Numbered from the stretch's first letter, positions 24,417 through 32,884 are shown. The stretch is DNA of 40,758 bases from Novosphingobium panipatense (GCF_002149965.1 NZ_MSQB01000015.1:131685-172442); one strand, 5' to 3'. Notes: a model not told the origin generated them from the letters alone. Numbers and translations: made by a program.

Positions 24417-24965
24417 ATGAACCGGGTCATTCTCTCGCCTCCGGTGCTGCCGCCGATGGCGCTGGCCGAGCTCAAGCAGTGGCTCGGCATCACCTCCACG
24501 CGCGACGACGCGCCGCTTGCCGCGCTCCTCGCCGTCGCCCTCGAAACCTGCGAGGCTTTCACCGCCCGCATGCCGCTGCTCACCTCGTGCGAGGAGATCG
24601 TTCCGGCGCAGGCGGGATGGCATGCGCTCTCCGCGCGTCCGGTGCAGGCGATCACCGGCGTCGAAAGCGTGGCGGCGGACGGCACGCGCGCCGCGCTGGC
24701 GCCTGCAAGCTACGAAATCGACCTCGACGCCGACGGCACCGGCCGCGTCCGTGTTCCCGTACCCGGCGCGGCGCGGAAGATCGCCGTGCATTTCACCGCC
24801 GGGATCGCCGACGCATGGGAGGACCTGCCGGACGGCCTGCGCCACGGCCTCGTCCGCCTGGCCGCGCACCAGCACCGCGAGCGCGACGGCAGCGGCGCGG
24901 CCCCGCTGCCCCCCGCCTCCGTCGCGGCGCTCTGGCGCCCCTGGCGGCGGATGCGTCTGACGTGA
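24417..24965 (+). CDS. GTA g6 head-tail connector
   Basis: The 182-residue phage gp6-like head-tail adaptor bridges portal and tail. LAELKQWLGITSTRDDAPLAALLAVALETCEAF is the characteristic helical pair (in parts), followed by a beta-rich middle (ARPVQAITGVESV, YEIDLDADGTGRVRVP) and the late helix LRHGLVRLAAHQHRERDG. The C-terminus is rich in Arg and Pro. Family known as PhiE125 gp8/gp6-like uncharacterised connector. The start ATG at 24417 follows GGAGCC. The stop overlaps the next GTG by GTGA. Confidence 0.85.
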   Translation: MNRVILSPPVLPPMALAELKQWLGITSTRDDAPLAALLAVALETCEAFTARMPLLTSCEEIVPAQAGWHALSARPVQAITGVESVAADGTRAALAPASYEIDLDADGTGRVRVPVPGAARKIAVHFTAGIADAWEDLPDGLRHGLVRLAAHQHRERDGSGAAPLPPASVAALWRPWRRMRLT

Positions 24966-25135
24966 ACCGCCCGATCGAGGCCCGGGTGGACTTCGGCAAT
25001 CTCGCCCAGCGCCTGACCCGCCGCGCCGAGGCGCTCGCCGAGGCTCATGCCGAAAGCCGCAAGCTGGCGGCACAAGGCAACGAGACCCGCTGGCGCCGCG
25101 CCGCGCTCGTCTGGCCGCTCTTCGCGAAAGGATAA
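24962..25135 (+). CDS. 57-residue protein in the g7 position
   Basis: A small, strongly helical and charged protein starts with GTG at 24962, overlapping the g6 stop (GTGA): NRPIEARVDFGNLAQRL then TRRAEALAEAHAESRKLAAQ and WRRAALVWPLF. It sits exactly where RcGTA has g7 (head completion/stopper, about 110 residues), but shows no similarity to that beta-barrel family. It could be a replacement or an unrelated accessory. An alternate reading as non-coding is unlikely because it fills the space between two coupled genes and keeps sphingomonad codon usage. Confidence 0.7.
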   Translation: MNRPIEARVDFGNLAQRLTRRAEALAEAHAESRKLAAQGNETRWRRAALVWPLFAKG

Positions 25136-25138
25136 GCC

Positions 25139-25528
25139 ATGGAAATCGCCTTGCGTGCCGCCCTGATCGACTGGCTCTCCGCCGATCCCCTGCTCGCGGA
25201 AGAACTCAATGCCGTGACCGAGGAAGCGCCGCTCCGCACCGCCCTGCCCTGGCTCGCCATCGCCGCCAGCGCCAGCACCGACTGGAGCAGCAAGTCCGGT
25301 CCCGGACGCGAAGTGCGCGTGGCACTGGAACTCCACTCCCGCGGCGATGCGCCGGAAACGGCGGCGACGCTCGTCGCGGCCATCGAGGCCCGGATCGGGG
25401 ACCTGCCGCGCGACCGGCCCGGCTGCCGGATCGTCACCAGCCAGTTCCTGCGCGCCCGCACCGAGCAGCGCGGCGAAAGCCGCCGCGCGATCCTGCTCGA
25501 ATACCGCTTTCGCCTGCTCTCCTCCTGA
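25139..25528 (+). CDS. GTA g8 tail terminator (DUF3168)
   Basis: The 129-residue DUF3168 protein acts as tail terminator/head-tail joining factor. Features match: LRAALIDWLSADPLLA at the start, VTEEAPLRTALPWLAIA, the strand GREVRVALELHSRG followed by a helix TLVAAIEARIGDLP, and IVTSQFLRARTEQRGESRRAILLEYRFRL at the C-terminus in two strands. It begins three bases after the 57-residue gene and is preceded by AAAGGATAAGCC. Length is as expected for the family (about 130). Confidence 0.88.
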   Translation: MEIALRAALIDWLSADPLLAEELNAVTEEAPLRTALPWLAIAASASTDWSSKSGPGREVRVALELHSRGDAPETAATLVAAIEARIGDLPRDRPGCRIVTSQFLRARTEQRGESRRAILLEYRFRLLSS

Positions 25529-25569
25529 CACTCTTCTCATCCCACTCGCCCCAACAAGGAACCCCCGTC

Positions 25570-25977
25570 ATGTCCGCACAGAAAGGCAGCGCCTTCCTTC
25601 TCAAGATCTCGGGCGGCGGCTCGCCCGCCACCTTCCAGACCGTCGCCGGGCTGCGCACCACGCAAATGTCGGTGAGCGGCGATGCCGTGGTCGTCACCAG
25701 CAAGGACAGCGGCGGCTGGCGCGAACTGCTGTCGGGCGCGGGTGTGCGCGCGGTCTCGGTCAGCGCGGCGGGGATCTTCCTCGGCAGCGCCGCCGAAGCC
25801 CGGATCCGCGCCAATGCCATGGCCGGAACGCTCGACGACTACGAACTCAGCTTCGAGGACGGCGAGAAGCTGCATGGCAGGTTCCTCGTCCAGCGCCTCG
25901 ACTATGCCGGGGATTTCAACGGCGAGCGCAACTACACGCTGCAGCTGGAAAGCTCCGGCCCGGTGAGCGCGACATGA
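25570..25977 (+). CDS. GTA g9 major tail tube protein (TP901-1 type)
   Basis: The 135-residue major tail protein of the TP901-1 family forms stacked hexamers of the GTA tail tube. The core is visible: GSAFLLKISGGGSPATFQTV, GLRTTQMSVSGDAVVVTSKD, WRELLSGAGVRAVSVSAAG, LDDYELSFEDGEKLHGRF and LVQRLDYAGDFNGERNYTL. Its N-terminal MSAQKGSAFLLK is typical of RcGTA-like tail tubes. AAGGAACCCCCGTC precedes the ATG. Its stop overlaps the next ATG (ATGA). Confidence 0.93.
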   Translation: MSAQKGSAFLLKISGGGSPATFQTVAGLRTTQMSVSGDAVVVTSKDSGGWRELLSGAGVRAVSVSAAGIFLGSAAEARIRANAMAGTLDDYELSFEDGEKLHGRFLVQRLDYAGDFNGERNYTLQLESSGPVSAT

Positions 25978-26300
25978 GCCGGGACGCGGACGATCGGGCC
26001 AATCCCCTGCGCGGAGAGGCCCTGCTGGAAATCGGCGACACGGCGCATGTCCTGCGCCCCAGCTTCGCCGCGCTGGTCGCCGCCGAGGAGGAACTCGGGC
26101 CGCTCTTCGCGCTCGTCGAGCGGGCAGGGGCGGGCGGACTTCGCCTTTCCGAGCTGGCGGCGCTGTTCTGGCACTGCCTCGATCGGCGGTCCGCCGTCAC
26201 GCGCGAAGCGGTGGGCGACGCAGTCCTCGCCCAAGGCCTTGCCGCCTGCGCGGTGCCGCTGCGCACGCTCCTGGGCCAGATCCTGAAAGGCAGCGGATGA
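25974..26300 (+). CDS. GTA g10 tail assembly chaperone (TAC_11)
   Basis: The 108-residue protein of the GTA gp10/Phage_TAC_11 family assists tape-measure folding and tail assembly. LRGEALLEIGDTAHVLRPSF, AALVAAEEELGPLFALVERA, LSELAALFWHCL and DAVLAQGLAACAVPLRTLL fit the family, which has a short beta hairpin followed by helices. It overlaps both neighbours by ATGA and forms a pair with the following small chaperone, matching g10/g10.1 of RcGTA. Unlike lambda-type pairs, no ribosomal frameshift is needed here. Confidence 0.88.
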   Translation: MSRDADDRANPLRGEALLEIGDTAHVLRPSFAALVAAEEELGPLFALVERAGAGGLRLSELAALFWHCLDRRSAVTREAVGDAVLAQGLAACAVPLRTLLGQILKGSG

Positions 26301-26503
26301 GCGAATTCGCCCCGGCCGCGCTCCTGCTCTGCGCCCATGCCGCGCGGATGCTCGGCTGGCGTCCGCACGAGTTCTGGGCCGCCACCCCTGCCGAACTCGC
26401 CGCCGCGCTCGGCCTGCCTCTGACGGGAATATCCGCCGCCGAAGCCCCCGGTCTCGACCGTGCCCTGCTCGAAAAGCTGATGGAGCAAGACAATGAGCAA
26501 TGA
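26297..26503 (+). CDS. GTA g10.1 tail assembly chaperone (DUF2376)
   Basis: The 68-residue second chaperone has the pattern LLCAHAARMLGWRPHEFWAATPAELAAAL (read in parts: GWRPHEFWAATPAEL is the family signature), seen in Rcc01693-type proteins. It is encoded between ATGA overlap on the left and an 11-base overlap with the tape measure gene on the right (ATGAGCAATGA). That is why it would be missed by a gene caller with strict overlap limits. Function is tape-measure chaperoning, inferred from RcGTA. Confidence 0.85.
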   Translation: MSEFAPAALLLCAHAARMLGWRPHEFWAATPAELAAALGLPLTGISAAEAPGLDRALLEKLMEQDNEQ

Positions 26504-27074
26504 AATCGACAGCCTCCTGGTGGAAGTGCGCGCCGGAACCGAGGGCTTCGCGCGCGACATCGCCCGGATGCGCGCCAGCGTGGACGGCGATCTCGTATCC
26601 GGCTTCACCCAGGCCGGCCAGGCGCTGGAAAAGGGCCTGACCGGGGCGATCCGGCGCGGCAGCCTGGGCTTCGACGAGCTGAAACGCGTGGCCCTGACCA
26701 CGCTGGGCGAGATCGCGGCGCAATCGGTGCAAGGCCTCATCGGCTCCGGCAGCGGCGGATCGGCTGGTACGGCCACGGCGAGCGCGCTCGATCTCTCCGG
26801 CCTGTTTTCCGGCCTGCTCGGCCTGCCGGGCCGGGCCACGGGCGGCAACGTCTCGCCGGGACGCGGCTATCTGGTGGGAGAACGCGGCCCCGAACTCTTC
26901 GTCCCCACGTCCGCCGGACGGATCGAGACCGGCCCGCTCTCCCGGGACGCCGCCCGCGACGTGAAAGTCTCGATCAACCTTACCGGCCCGCGCGGCGCCT
27001 CTGCCCCGCAGTCGCTCCAGCGCTCGTCCCGCCAGGTCGCCAGCGCGGTGCGCCGCGCCCTTTCCTCCCGCTGA
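26493..27074 (+). CDS. GTA g11 tape measure protein
   Basis: The 193-residue short tape measure protein sets GTA tail length. The N-terminal helix bundle MSNEIDSLLVEVRAGTEGF and RDIARMRASVDGDL, a hydrophobic core (SALDLSGLFSGLLGLP) and the C-terminal phage-tail signature GGNVSPGRGYLVGERGPELF are seen. The short length agrees with the short (about 50 nm) tail of GTAs and with RcGTA g11 (about 219 residues, from memory). It overlaps g10.1 by 11 bases. Nothing suggests truncation. Confidence 0.88.
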   Translation: MSNEIDSLLVEVRAGTEGFARDIARMRASVDGDLVSGFTQAGQALEKGLTGAIRRGSLGFDELKRVALTTLGEIAAQSVQGLIGSGSGGSAGTATASALDLSGLFSGLLGLPGRATGGNVSPGRGYLVGERGPELFVPTSAGRIETGPLSRDAARDVKVSINLTGPRGASAPQSLQRSSRQVASAVRRALSSR

Positions 27075-27096
27075 TTCCTACCTGGAGCCCCCCGAA

Positions 27097-29463
27097 ATGG
27101 CATTCTGGCTTGCAACCCGGCGTAGCGGACAGACCAGCGACTGGATCCGGCGCTTCGACCCGCGCTTCTGGACCGTCAACTTCCCCCGCCCGATGATGGC
27201 CTCGGTCGTCTCGACCGGCCCCGATTCCCTGCGCGTCGATGCCTCATTCCTGCGCAAGGGCGATCTCGGCGGGCTGATCTGGGAAAGCGAGGACCGGCTC
27301 GACCATCCCCTGCTCGCCTATGTGACCGACCGCGACTATGCCCATACTTCGCTGAGCTTCCGCTGGCGGTCCTCCGGGGTGATCCCGCTCGATTCCGGCA
27401 TCGGGCCCACCCTGACCGTCGAAGGCCGCGACGTGGCAGGCGTGCCGCGCGTCTGGTACGTCCGCCTCTGGAACTACGCCGAAGGCACTGGTGAGGACGC
27501 GCGGATCGCCTTGCGCTTTTCCCAGCTCGATGCCGGTTTCACGCTGCCTTCGGGCGACCGCGTCTGGCCCCATGCGATCGAGCGCATGTTCATTTCCTTC
27601 TGCCCGCCCGGCTACGACGGCAGCGCCGATCCCCTCCCCGCCGAGGCCGAAGGCTGGATCGAACTGAGCGAGATCGCCGTGGACGGCGCCCGTGCCATGC
27701 TTGAGATCGGCGATGTGATGATGCCCGCAAACGGGCTCGCCATGGCCACCGGCTTCGACGATCAGGGCGTGCAGACCCCCGCGCGTCTGCTGCGCAGCAT
27801 TCGCCAGCTCGGCTACCGGGGCTCGGTCATCCACTATGTCGGCATGAGCCATTATTTCCGGCTCGCATTCGCGAACGGCGCCTATCTGGCCGGATCCGAC
27901 ACAGGCTCAAATGAGGGCGGTGACCCGCTCAACGCGCCGACGCGGGCATGGCACCGTGCCTTCTTCGCGGAATGCCTGCGGCTCGGCCTGAGCCCGGTCG
28001 CCTCGCTCTCCTACGAATTGCTGGACCAGCATTGCCCCGATGCCTGGCGCCAGCGCGACCATGCCGGAAATCCCGCCCTGACCGGATGGGACCCGCCCTC
28101 CACCCTGCTCTCGCCTGCGAACGAGGCGGCGATGGGCTGGCTGCAATCGGTAGGTGCCGCTTTCGCCCGGCTCATGATCGCGGCGGGCGCCCCGGTACGC
28201 TTCCAGGTCGGAGAGCCCTGGTGGTGGTGCTTCGCGGACGGGCGCATCTGCCTCTACGACCCGGCCGCCATAGCCCGCTTCGGCGGCAATCCCCCGATCA
28301 TTCCCGACTTGCGCGCGCCGCTGGACGATGAGCGCAAGGCCCTGCTCGACATGGCAGGCGAAGTGCTCGCGCAGTCGACCGCCGATCTGGTCGCCGCCGT
28401 GCGCACAGCCGCCGCAGCGACCTCGACTCCGGTGGAGGCGCTGGCGCTGGTCTTTACCCCCACGGTGCTCGATCCGGCCATGCCCGAGATGCAGCGCGCC
28501 AACTTGCCGACCGGCTGGGCATGGCCCGCTTTCGACCGGCTTCAGGTGGAGGACTACGACTGGCTCACCGCAGGCGCCGACGCGCCCCGCCGCCAAGCCT
28601 ATCGCACGGTGAACCGGCGCCTCGGCTATCCGCCCGAGGAACAGGACTACCTCGCAGGCTTCGTGCTCGATGTCGCGCAGTCCGACCAGTGGCGGCGCAT
28701 CGACGCGGGTATCGACGAAGCGCTGGCCCGGTCCCACCACGAAGTCGTCGTCTGGGCGCTGCCGCAAGTCGCCCGTGACGGTTTCGTCCGCCTCCCGCCG
28801 CCCTGGCCAGACGATAATGACAAAGGAGCCGCAGAAATGCAGGCCTTCGACAATGTACCCTATCCGCTCGCCCTCGGGCGCGACACCGCCGTCGTCGCCG
28901 AATTCTCCACCACCGTCTCGGTGACCGCGTCCGGCTTCGAGAGCCGCAACAGCCTGTGGTCGAATGCCCGGCTGCGCTTCGACCTTGGCCCCGGTGTCCG
29001 TTCGGAAGCGGAACTCGGCACGCTGATCGCCTTCTACCGCGCCCGGCGCGGCCCGGCGCGCGGCTTCCTGCTGCGCGATCCCGCCGATTTCAGCTCGAAC
29101 GGCATGACCGCCGATCCCGGCCCGCGCGACCAGTACCTCGGCGCCGGAGACGGCCTGCGCAGCTCCTTCCCGCTGGTGAAGCGCTACGGGGAGGGAGAGG
29201 ATGCGCAAGTCCGGCGCATCACCCGCCCCCGCAGCGTGACCATCTCCATCGACGGCGCCGCGCAAGCCGGAAACTGGACGCTCGATCCGCTCGGCCTCGT
29301 CGTGTTCGATCAGGCCCCGCCTGCGGGCGCCTCGGTCAGGGCGGGCTTCCTGTTCGACGTTCCCGTGCGCTTTTCCGAAGACCGGCTCGAAATCTCCGGC
29401 GCGTCCTTCGCGGCGGGCGAGGCGCCGAGCGTGCCCGTCGTCGAGATCCGGGAGGCGTCATGA
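27097..29463 (+). CDS. GTA g12 fusion: TIM-barrel-like tail protein plus DUF2460 distal tail domain
   Basis: The 788-residue protein has two parts. Residues 1-580 resemble the non-contractile tail sheath/TIM-barrel family: ATRRSGQTSDWIRRFDPRFW at the N-terminus, a carbohydrate-binding-like beta section (about 30-230), then a barrel with ASLSYELLDQHCPDAW, VRFQVGEPWWWCF and RLQVEDYDW (acidic residues at positions expected of glycoside hydrolases). Residues 581-788 form the complete DUF2460 distal tail protein (RcGTA g12, about 210 residues): MQAFDNVPYPLALGRDTAVV, FLLRDPADFSS, PLVKRYGEG. A strong internal ribosome binding site with ATG lies at 28822-28839. The stop overlaps the g13 ATG. Confidence 0.85.
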   Translation: MAFWLATRRSGQTSDWIRRFDPRFWTVNFPRPMMASVVSTGPDSLRVDASFLRKGDLGGLIWESEDRLDHPLLAYVTDRDYAHTSLSFRWRSSGVIPLDSGIGPTLTVEGRDVAGVPRVWYVRLWNYAEGTGEDARIALRFSQLDAGFTLPSGDRVWPHAIERMFISFCPPGYDGSADPLPAEAEGWIELSEIAVDGARAMLEIGDVMMPANGLAMATGFDDQGVQTPARLLRSIRQLGYRGSVIHYVGMSHYFRLAFANGAYLAGSDTGSNEGGDPLNAPTRAWHRAFFAECLRLGLSPVASLSYELLDQHCPDAWRQRDHAGNPALTGWDPPSTLLSPANEAAMGWLQSVGAAFARLMIAAGAPVRFQVGEPWWWCFADGRICLYDPAAIARFGGNPPIIPDLRAPLDDERKALLDMAGEVLAQSTADLVAAVRTAAAATSTPVEALALVFTPTVLDPAMPEMQRANLPTGWAWPAFDRLQVEDYDWLTAGADAPRRQAYRTVNRRLGYPPEEQDYLAGFVLDVAQSDQWRRIDAGIDEALARSHHEVVVWALPQVARDGFVRLPPPWPDDNDKGAAEMQAFDNVPYPLALGRDTAVVAEFSTTVSVTASGFESRNSLWSNARLRFDLGPGVRSEAELGTLIAFYRARRGPARGFLLRDPADFSSNGMTADPGPRDQYLGAGDGLRSSFPLVKRYGEGEDAQVRRITRPRSVTISIDGAAQAGNWTLDPLGLVVFDQAPPAGASVRAGFLFDVPVRFSEDRLEISGASFAAGEAPSVPVVEIREAS
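28822..28839 (+). promoter_or_regulatory. Internal ribosome binding site and ATG for the DUF2460 domain
   Basis: AAAGGAG (28822-28828) is followed at eight bases by ATG (28837-28839), in frame with the g12 fusion at codon 581. This is the exact start of the DUF2460 domain (MQAFDNVPYP). The spacing and complementarity are better than at most true starts in the cluster. It probably yields a separate 208-residue distal tail protein in addition to the fusion, or is a relic of two once-separate genes. Confidence 0.65.
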
Positions 29464-30281
29464 CCCGCATCTGGTTCTCGAACGCGCTGGAAACCGTCGC
29501 CCTGTTCTGGCGCCTGGACCGCAGGGACGGCATGACCCTGGGCTTCGTCACTCACGACGCCGACCTCTGGTTCGACGGACTGCTGCACCGCGCCGCACCG
29601 GGCATGGTGCCCTCCTCGATCCGCAAGTCGGCCGGTTTCGAGCCCGACAGCGCGGAAGTGCGCGGCGCGCTGACCCACGAGACAATCTCGGCCGAGGACC
29701 TTGCCTCCGGCCGCTTCGACGGCGCGCGCGTTACCATCGGCCTGGTCGACTGGGAGACGCGCGAACATGGCAGCCTCTACAGCGGCACGATCGGCGCGAT
29801 TTCGCAGGAGGACGGCGCGTTCTCCGCCGAACTCTCCTCGCGCAAGGAGGAATTCGCGCGCGATCCCGTGCCCCGCACCAGCCCGTCCTGCCGCGCGCCG
29901 TTCTGCGGCCCCGGCTGCAATCTCGACCCACAGCGCTTCACCCGCGAAGTGCGGATCGCCGATGCCGAAGTCCCGGCAGGCAGCGTGGCATTCGACCCGC
30001 CGGTCGATCCCGCCCTGTACTTCGGCGGAACCCTGCGCTGGCTGGAAGGCCCGCAGACGGGCATGACCGCAGGCGTGATCGGCGCCGCGCAGGAACGGCT
30101 GATACTGGGCATGCCGCAAGGCAGTGTCCCGCCGGCTGGAACCCGGGCCTTGCTGCGCGAGGGCTGCGACCACACCCTGGCCACCTGCGGCACCCGCTTC
30201 GGCAATGCGGCGAACTTTCGAGGTGAGCCTTTCCTGCCCGGAAACGACATGCTCACGCGCTATCCCGCCCCGGCATCGTGA
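29460..30281 (+). CDS. GTA g13 tail hub (DUF2163)
   Basis: The 273-residue DUF2163/BR0599-like hub protein sits beneath the tail tube. N-terminal half: TLGFVTHDADLWFDGLLHRA, PSSIRKSAGFEPDSAEV, ALTHETISAEDLASGRFDGARV. C-terminal half has the family Cys pattern: SCRAPFCGPGCNLD (Cys near 143, 148 and 152) and EGCDHTLATCGTRFGN (near 235 and 242), then NFRGEPFLPGNDML. In RcGTA the corresponding Cys residues bind an iron-sulfur cluster (recalled). All of them appear to be kept. ATGA overlap on the left, GTGA on the right. Confidence 0.9.
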   Translation: MTRIWFSNALETVALFWRLDRRDGMTLGFVTHDADLWFDGLLHRAAPGMVPSSIRKSAGFEPDSAEVRGALTHETISAEDLASGRFDGARVTIGLVDWETREHGSLYSGTIGAISQEDGAFSAELSSRKEEFARDPVPRTSPSCRAPFCGPGCNLDPQRFTREVRIADAEVPAGSVAFDPPVDPALYFGGTLRWLEGPQTGMTAGVIGAAQERLILGMPQGSVPPAGTRALLREGCDHTLATCGTRFGNAANFRGEPFLPGNDMLTRYPAPAS

Positions 30282-30700
30282 CCCCCCACATCATGAACGG
30301 CGAGGAAATCGCAGACGCGGCCCTCGCTCTGGTCGGCGTTCCCTTCCGGCTGCACGGACGCGATCCCCGTATCGCGCTCGACTGCCTCGGGCTGGTGGCC
30401 GCCGCCACCGACAACACGGCGAACGTGCCCGCCCGCTGCAGCCCGCGCTCGCTGCGGCGGGACCGGGCCGATGCCATCGCCTGTGCCCTGGGCCTCGTGC
30501 CGACCTCGCAGACGGCCGCCATCGCCCCCGGCGACGTGCTCATGTTCGAGCCCGCACCCTGCCATCACCATCTCGCGGTGGCACTGGACCCGCACCGCAT
30601 CGTCCACGCCCATGCCGGGCTGGGCCGTGTCGCCCTCGGCCCGATACCCGCCGACTGGCCTATCACCGGCCACTGGCACGCCCTCCCATCGAAGGAATAG
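30278..30700 (+). CDS. GTA g14 NlpC/P60-type cell wall peptidase
   Basis: The 140-residue peptidase of the NlpC/P60 type is carried on the GTA tail tip and thought to open the peptidoglycan of the recipient. Catalytic Cys36 is in ALDCLGLV. The His is in CHHHLAVALD (about 97-99), with another polar residue in VHAHAG. The start GTG at 30278 overlaps the g13 stop (GTGA); an ATG at 30293 (MNGEEIADAALALVG) is the alternative and is equally compatible with the fold. Length is normal for the GTA class (about 140-150). Confidence 0.87.
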   Translation: MTPHIMNGEEIADAALALVGVPFRLHGRDPRIALDCLGLVAAATDNTANVPARCSPRSLRRDRADAIACALGLVPTSQTAAIAPGDVLMFEPAPCHHHLAVALDPHRIVHAHAGLGRVALGPIPADWPITGHWHALPSKE

Positions 30701-30702
30701 TC

Positions 30703-32871
30703 ATGGCCACGCTTGTCTTCAGCGCCGTCGGCACCGCTCTGGGCGGGCCGGTCGGAGGCGCGATCGGAACCCTGTTCGGCAGACAGTTCGACACCGCAAT
30801 CCTCGGTTCGCCGCACCGCGAAGGCGCGCGCCTCAAGGAACTGGAAGTCACGACATCCAGCTACGGCCAGCCCATCCCCCGCCATTTCGGCCGCATGCGC
30901 GTGGCCGGGCAGATGATCTGGGCGACCGAACTGATCGAGAGCACCGACACCCTCGGCGGCGGCAAGAACAGCGCCGCGATCACGACCTACAGCTACAGCG
31001 CCAGTTTCGCGGTCGCACTGGCGAGCCGTCCGATCCTCGATATCGGCCGGATCTGGGCGGACGGCCGCCTGCTGCGCGGCAGCGACGGCCTGCTCAAGTC
31101 CGGCGGCCTGTTGCGCGTCCACAAGGGCCACGCCGACCAAGCCTGCGATCCGCTGATGCTGGCCGCCGAGGGCGCCGATCTCTGCCCCGCCCACCGCGAT
31201 CTTGCCTATGTGGTTTTCGAGGACCTCGACCTTTCCGACTTCTACAACCGCATTCCGGCACTGACCTTCGAGGTCTTTGCCGATGAGGGCTTCGACCTGT
31301 CGGACGTGGTGGGCGATCTCGTCCCGGATGCCGACGCCGCCGTCCCCCTCGCCGGGTTTCACGGCCTTACCTGCGACGGCCCGCTCACCGGCCTGCTCCA
31401 GACCATCGATCAGGTGATCCCGCTCGATATCGACGCCGGAGGCGAAAGGCCGGTCATCGCACCGCAGCGGCGGCAGTCGCAGCCGATCGCCCTGCCGGAG
31501 GCCACCATTAGCGCCGAAGATGGCGATTTCGGAATCAGGAGCGGCTTTTCCCGCCAGCGCGCCGCCCCCGAAGAGCGGCCGGTTTCGATCCTGCGCTATT
31601 TCGACAGCGACCGCGACTATCTGCCCGGGCTCCAGCATGCCTCGGGCCGGGCCTCTCCCGGCAGCCCGCGCGCCATCGAACTGCCCGCCGCGCTCGGAGC
31701 CGATACGGCAAGGTCGCTGATCGAGAGAACGCGGCGCCGGATCGACTGGAGCCGCGAACGCCTGTCCTGGCGCATGAGCGCGCTCAATCCCGCAGTCACG
31801 CCGGGCGCGATCGTCCGCTTTCCCGGCATCCCCGGGGAATGGCGCGTGCTCGAATGGGAATGGCGCGATACCGGCGTGGAGATCTCGGCAGAACGCATGG
31901 CGCCCGCCGCAGCGGATGCGCCTGCACCGGCCGGAGCGGACCCCGGCCGCATCAATGCCCCGCGCGATCTCCCCCCGCCCCCGACCACGCTTGCCGCTTT
32001 CGAACTGCCCCACGATCCGGCGCATGTCTTCGCGGCCGTGTCCTCGCCGGGCGCCCACTGGAGCGGCGCGGCACTTCTGGCCGATCGCGGCGACGGGGAA
32101 CTCCATCCCCTCGGGCCGAGCGGCCGCCGCCGCGCCGTGATGGGCAGGACCACGACCGGCCTTGCGTCGATGAGCCCGCTTCTCTTCGATCGCGTCTCCA
32201 GTCTGGACGTAATGCTCGTCGATCCGGCGATGCAGCTTTCTTCCGGGACGATCAGGGAACTCGCGGAAGGCGTGAACCTCGCGCTCGTCGGAGAGGAGAT
32301 CGTCCAGTTCGCCCGCGCCACCGCGCTCGGTGGGGGCGCATGGCGGCTGGAAGGCTTCCTCCGCGGCCGCGGCAGCACCCCAGCGGGATCCCATCGTCCC
32401 GGCGCAAGTTTCGTCCTGCTGGACAGGGCCGCCGTTCCGCTGGATTCAGCGGCCCTCGGCTCCGCCGAAACCCGAAAGGTCGCGGCCCTGGGCCGGGGAG
32501 ACGGCGACCCGGTGCTCGCCCCGATCGCCTTGAACGGGATTTCCCTGCGTCCTCCCGCCCCCGTTCACCCCCGCGCGGCGTTCCTGGCGGACGGGACCCT
32601 GAAACTGCAATGGACCCGGCGCGCACGCGGTGAACGGGTGTGGCAAGACGGCATCGACGTGCCGCTGGTGGAACAGTCCGAAAGCTACCTGCTTACTTAC
32701 GGCCCGCCCGATCGCCCCGTGGCGACCTGGACGCTACCTTCCCCCGTGATCCTCCTCCCCGCCGCCGAACAGGCGCAGCTTTCCGCGCTTTCGCCGGGCG
32801 AGGTGTTCCGGGTGCGCCAGCAGGGCACCCATGCCCTCTCCGATGCCCTGCGCCTGCTTCAACTGTCCTGA
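30703..32871 (+). CDS. GTA g15 host-specificity (megatron) protein
   Basis: The 722-residue protein of the tail-tip megatron/host-specificity family has MATLVFSAVGTALGGPVGGA and ELEVTTSSYGQPIPRHFGRM as the typical N-terminus, followed by AGQMIWATELIES, SASFAVALASRPI and IGRIWADGRLLRG, then a phage-tail-3 type region with DLSDFYNRIPALTFEVFAD. RcGTA g15 is, from memory, about 1,300 residues because it includes an internal TIM-barrel-like domain; this copy is about 580 shorter and shows no such domain. The C-terminus (LEGFLRGRGSTPAGSH, GDGDPVLAPIALNG) matches the family. It follows g14 by two bases. Confidence 0.9.
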   Translation: MATLVFSAVGTALGGPVGGAIGTLFGRQFDTAILGSPHREGARLKELEVTTSSYGQPIPRHFGRMRVAGQMIWATELIESTDTLGGGKNSAAITTYSYSASFAVALASRPILDIGRIWADGRLLRGSDGLLKSGGLLRVHKGHADQACDPLMLAAEGADLCPAHRDLAYVVFEDLDLSDFYNRIPALTFEVFADEGFDLSDVVGDLVPDADAAVPLAGFHGLTCDGPLTGLLQTIDQVIPLDIDAGGERPVIAPQRRQSQPIALPEATISAEDGDFGIRSGFSRQRAAPEERPVSILRYFDSDRDYLPGLQHASGRASPGSPRAIELPAALGADTARSLIERTRRRIDWSRERLSWRMSALNPAVTPGAIVRFPGIPGEWRVLEWEWRDTGVEISAERMAPAAADAPAPAGADPGRINAPRDLPPPPTTLAAFELPHDPAHVFAAVSSPGAHWSGAALLADRGDGELHPLGPSGRRRAVMGRTTTGLASMSPLLFDRVSSLDVMLVDPAMQLSSGTIRELAEGVNLALVGEEIVQFARATALGGGAWRLEGFLRGRGSTPAGSHRPGASFVLLDRAAVPLDSAALGSAETRKVAALGRGDGDPVLAPIALNGISLRPPAPVHPRAAFLADGTLKLQWTRRARGERVWQDGIDVPLVEQSESYLLTYGPPDRPVATWTLPSPVILLPAAEQAQLSALSPGEVFRVRQQGTHALSDALRLLQLS

Positions 32872-32884
32872 CCGGAGAATTTTC

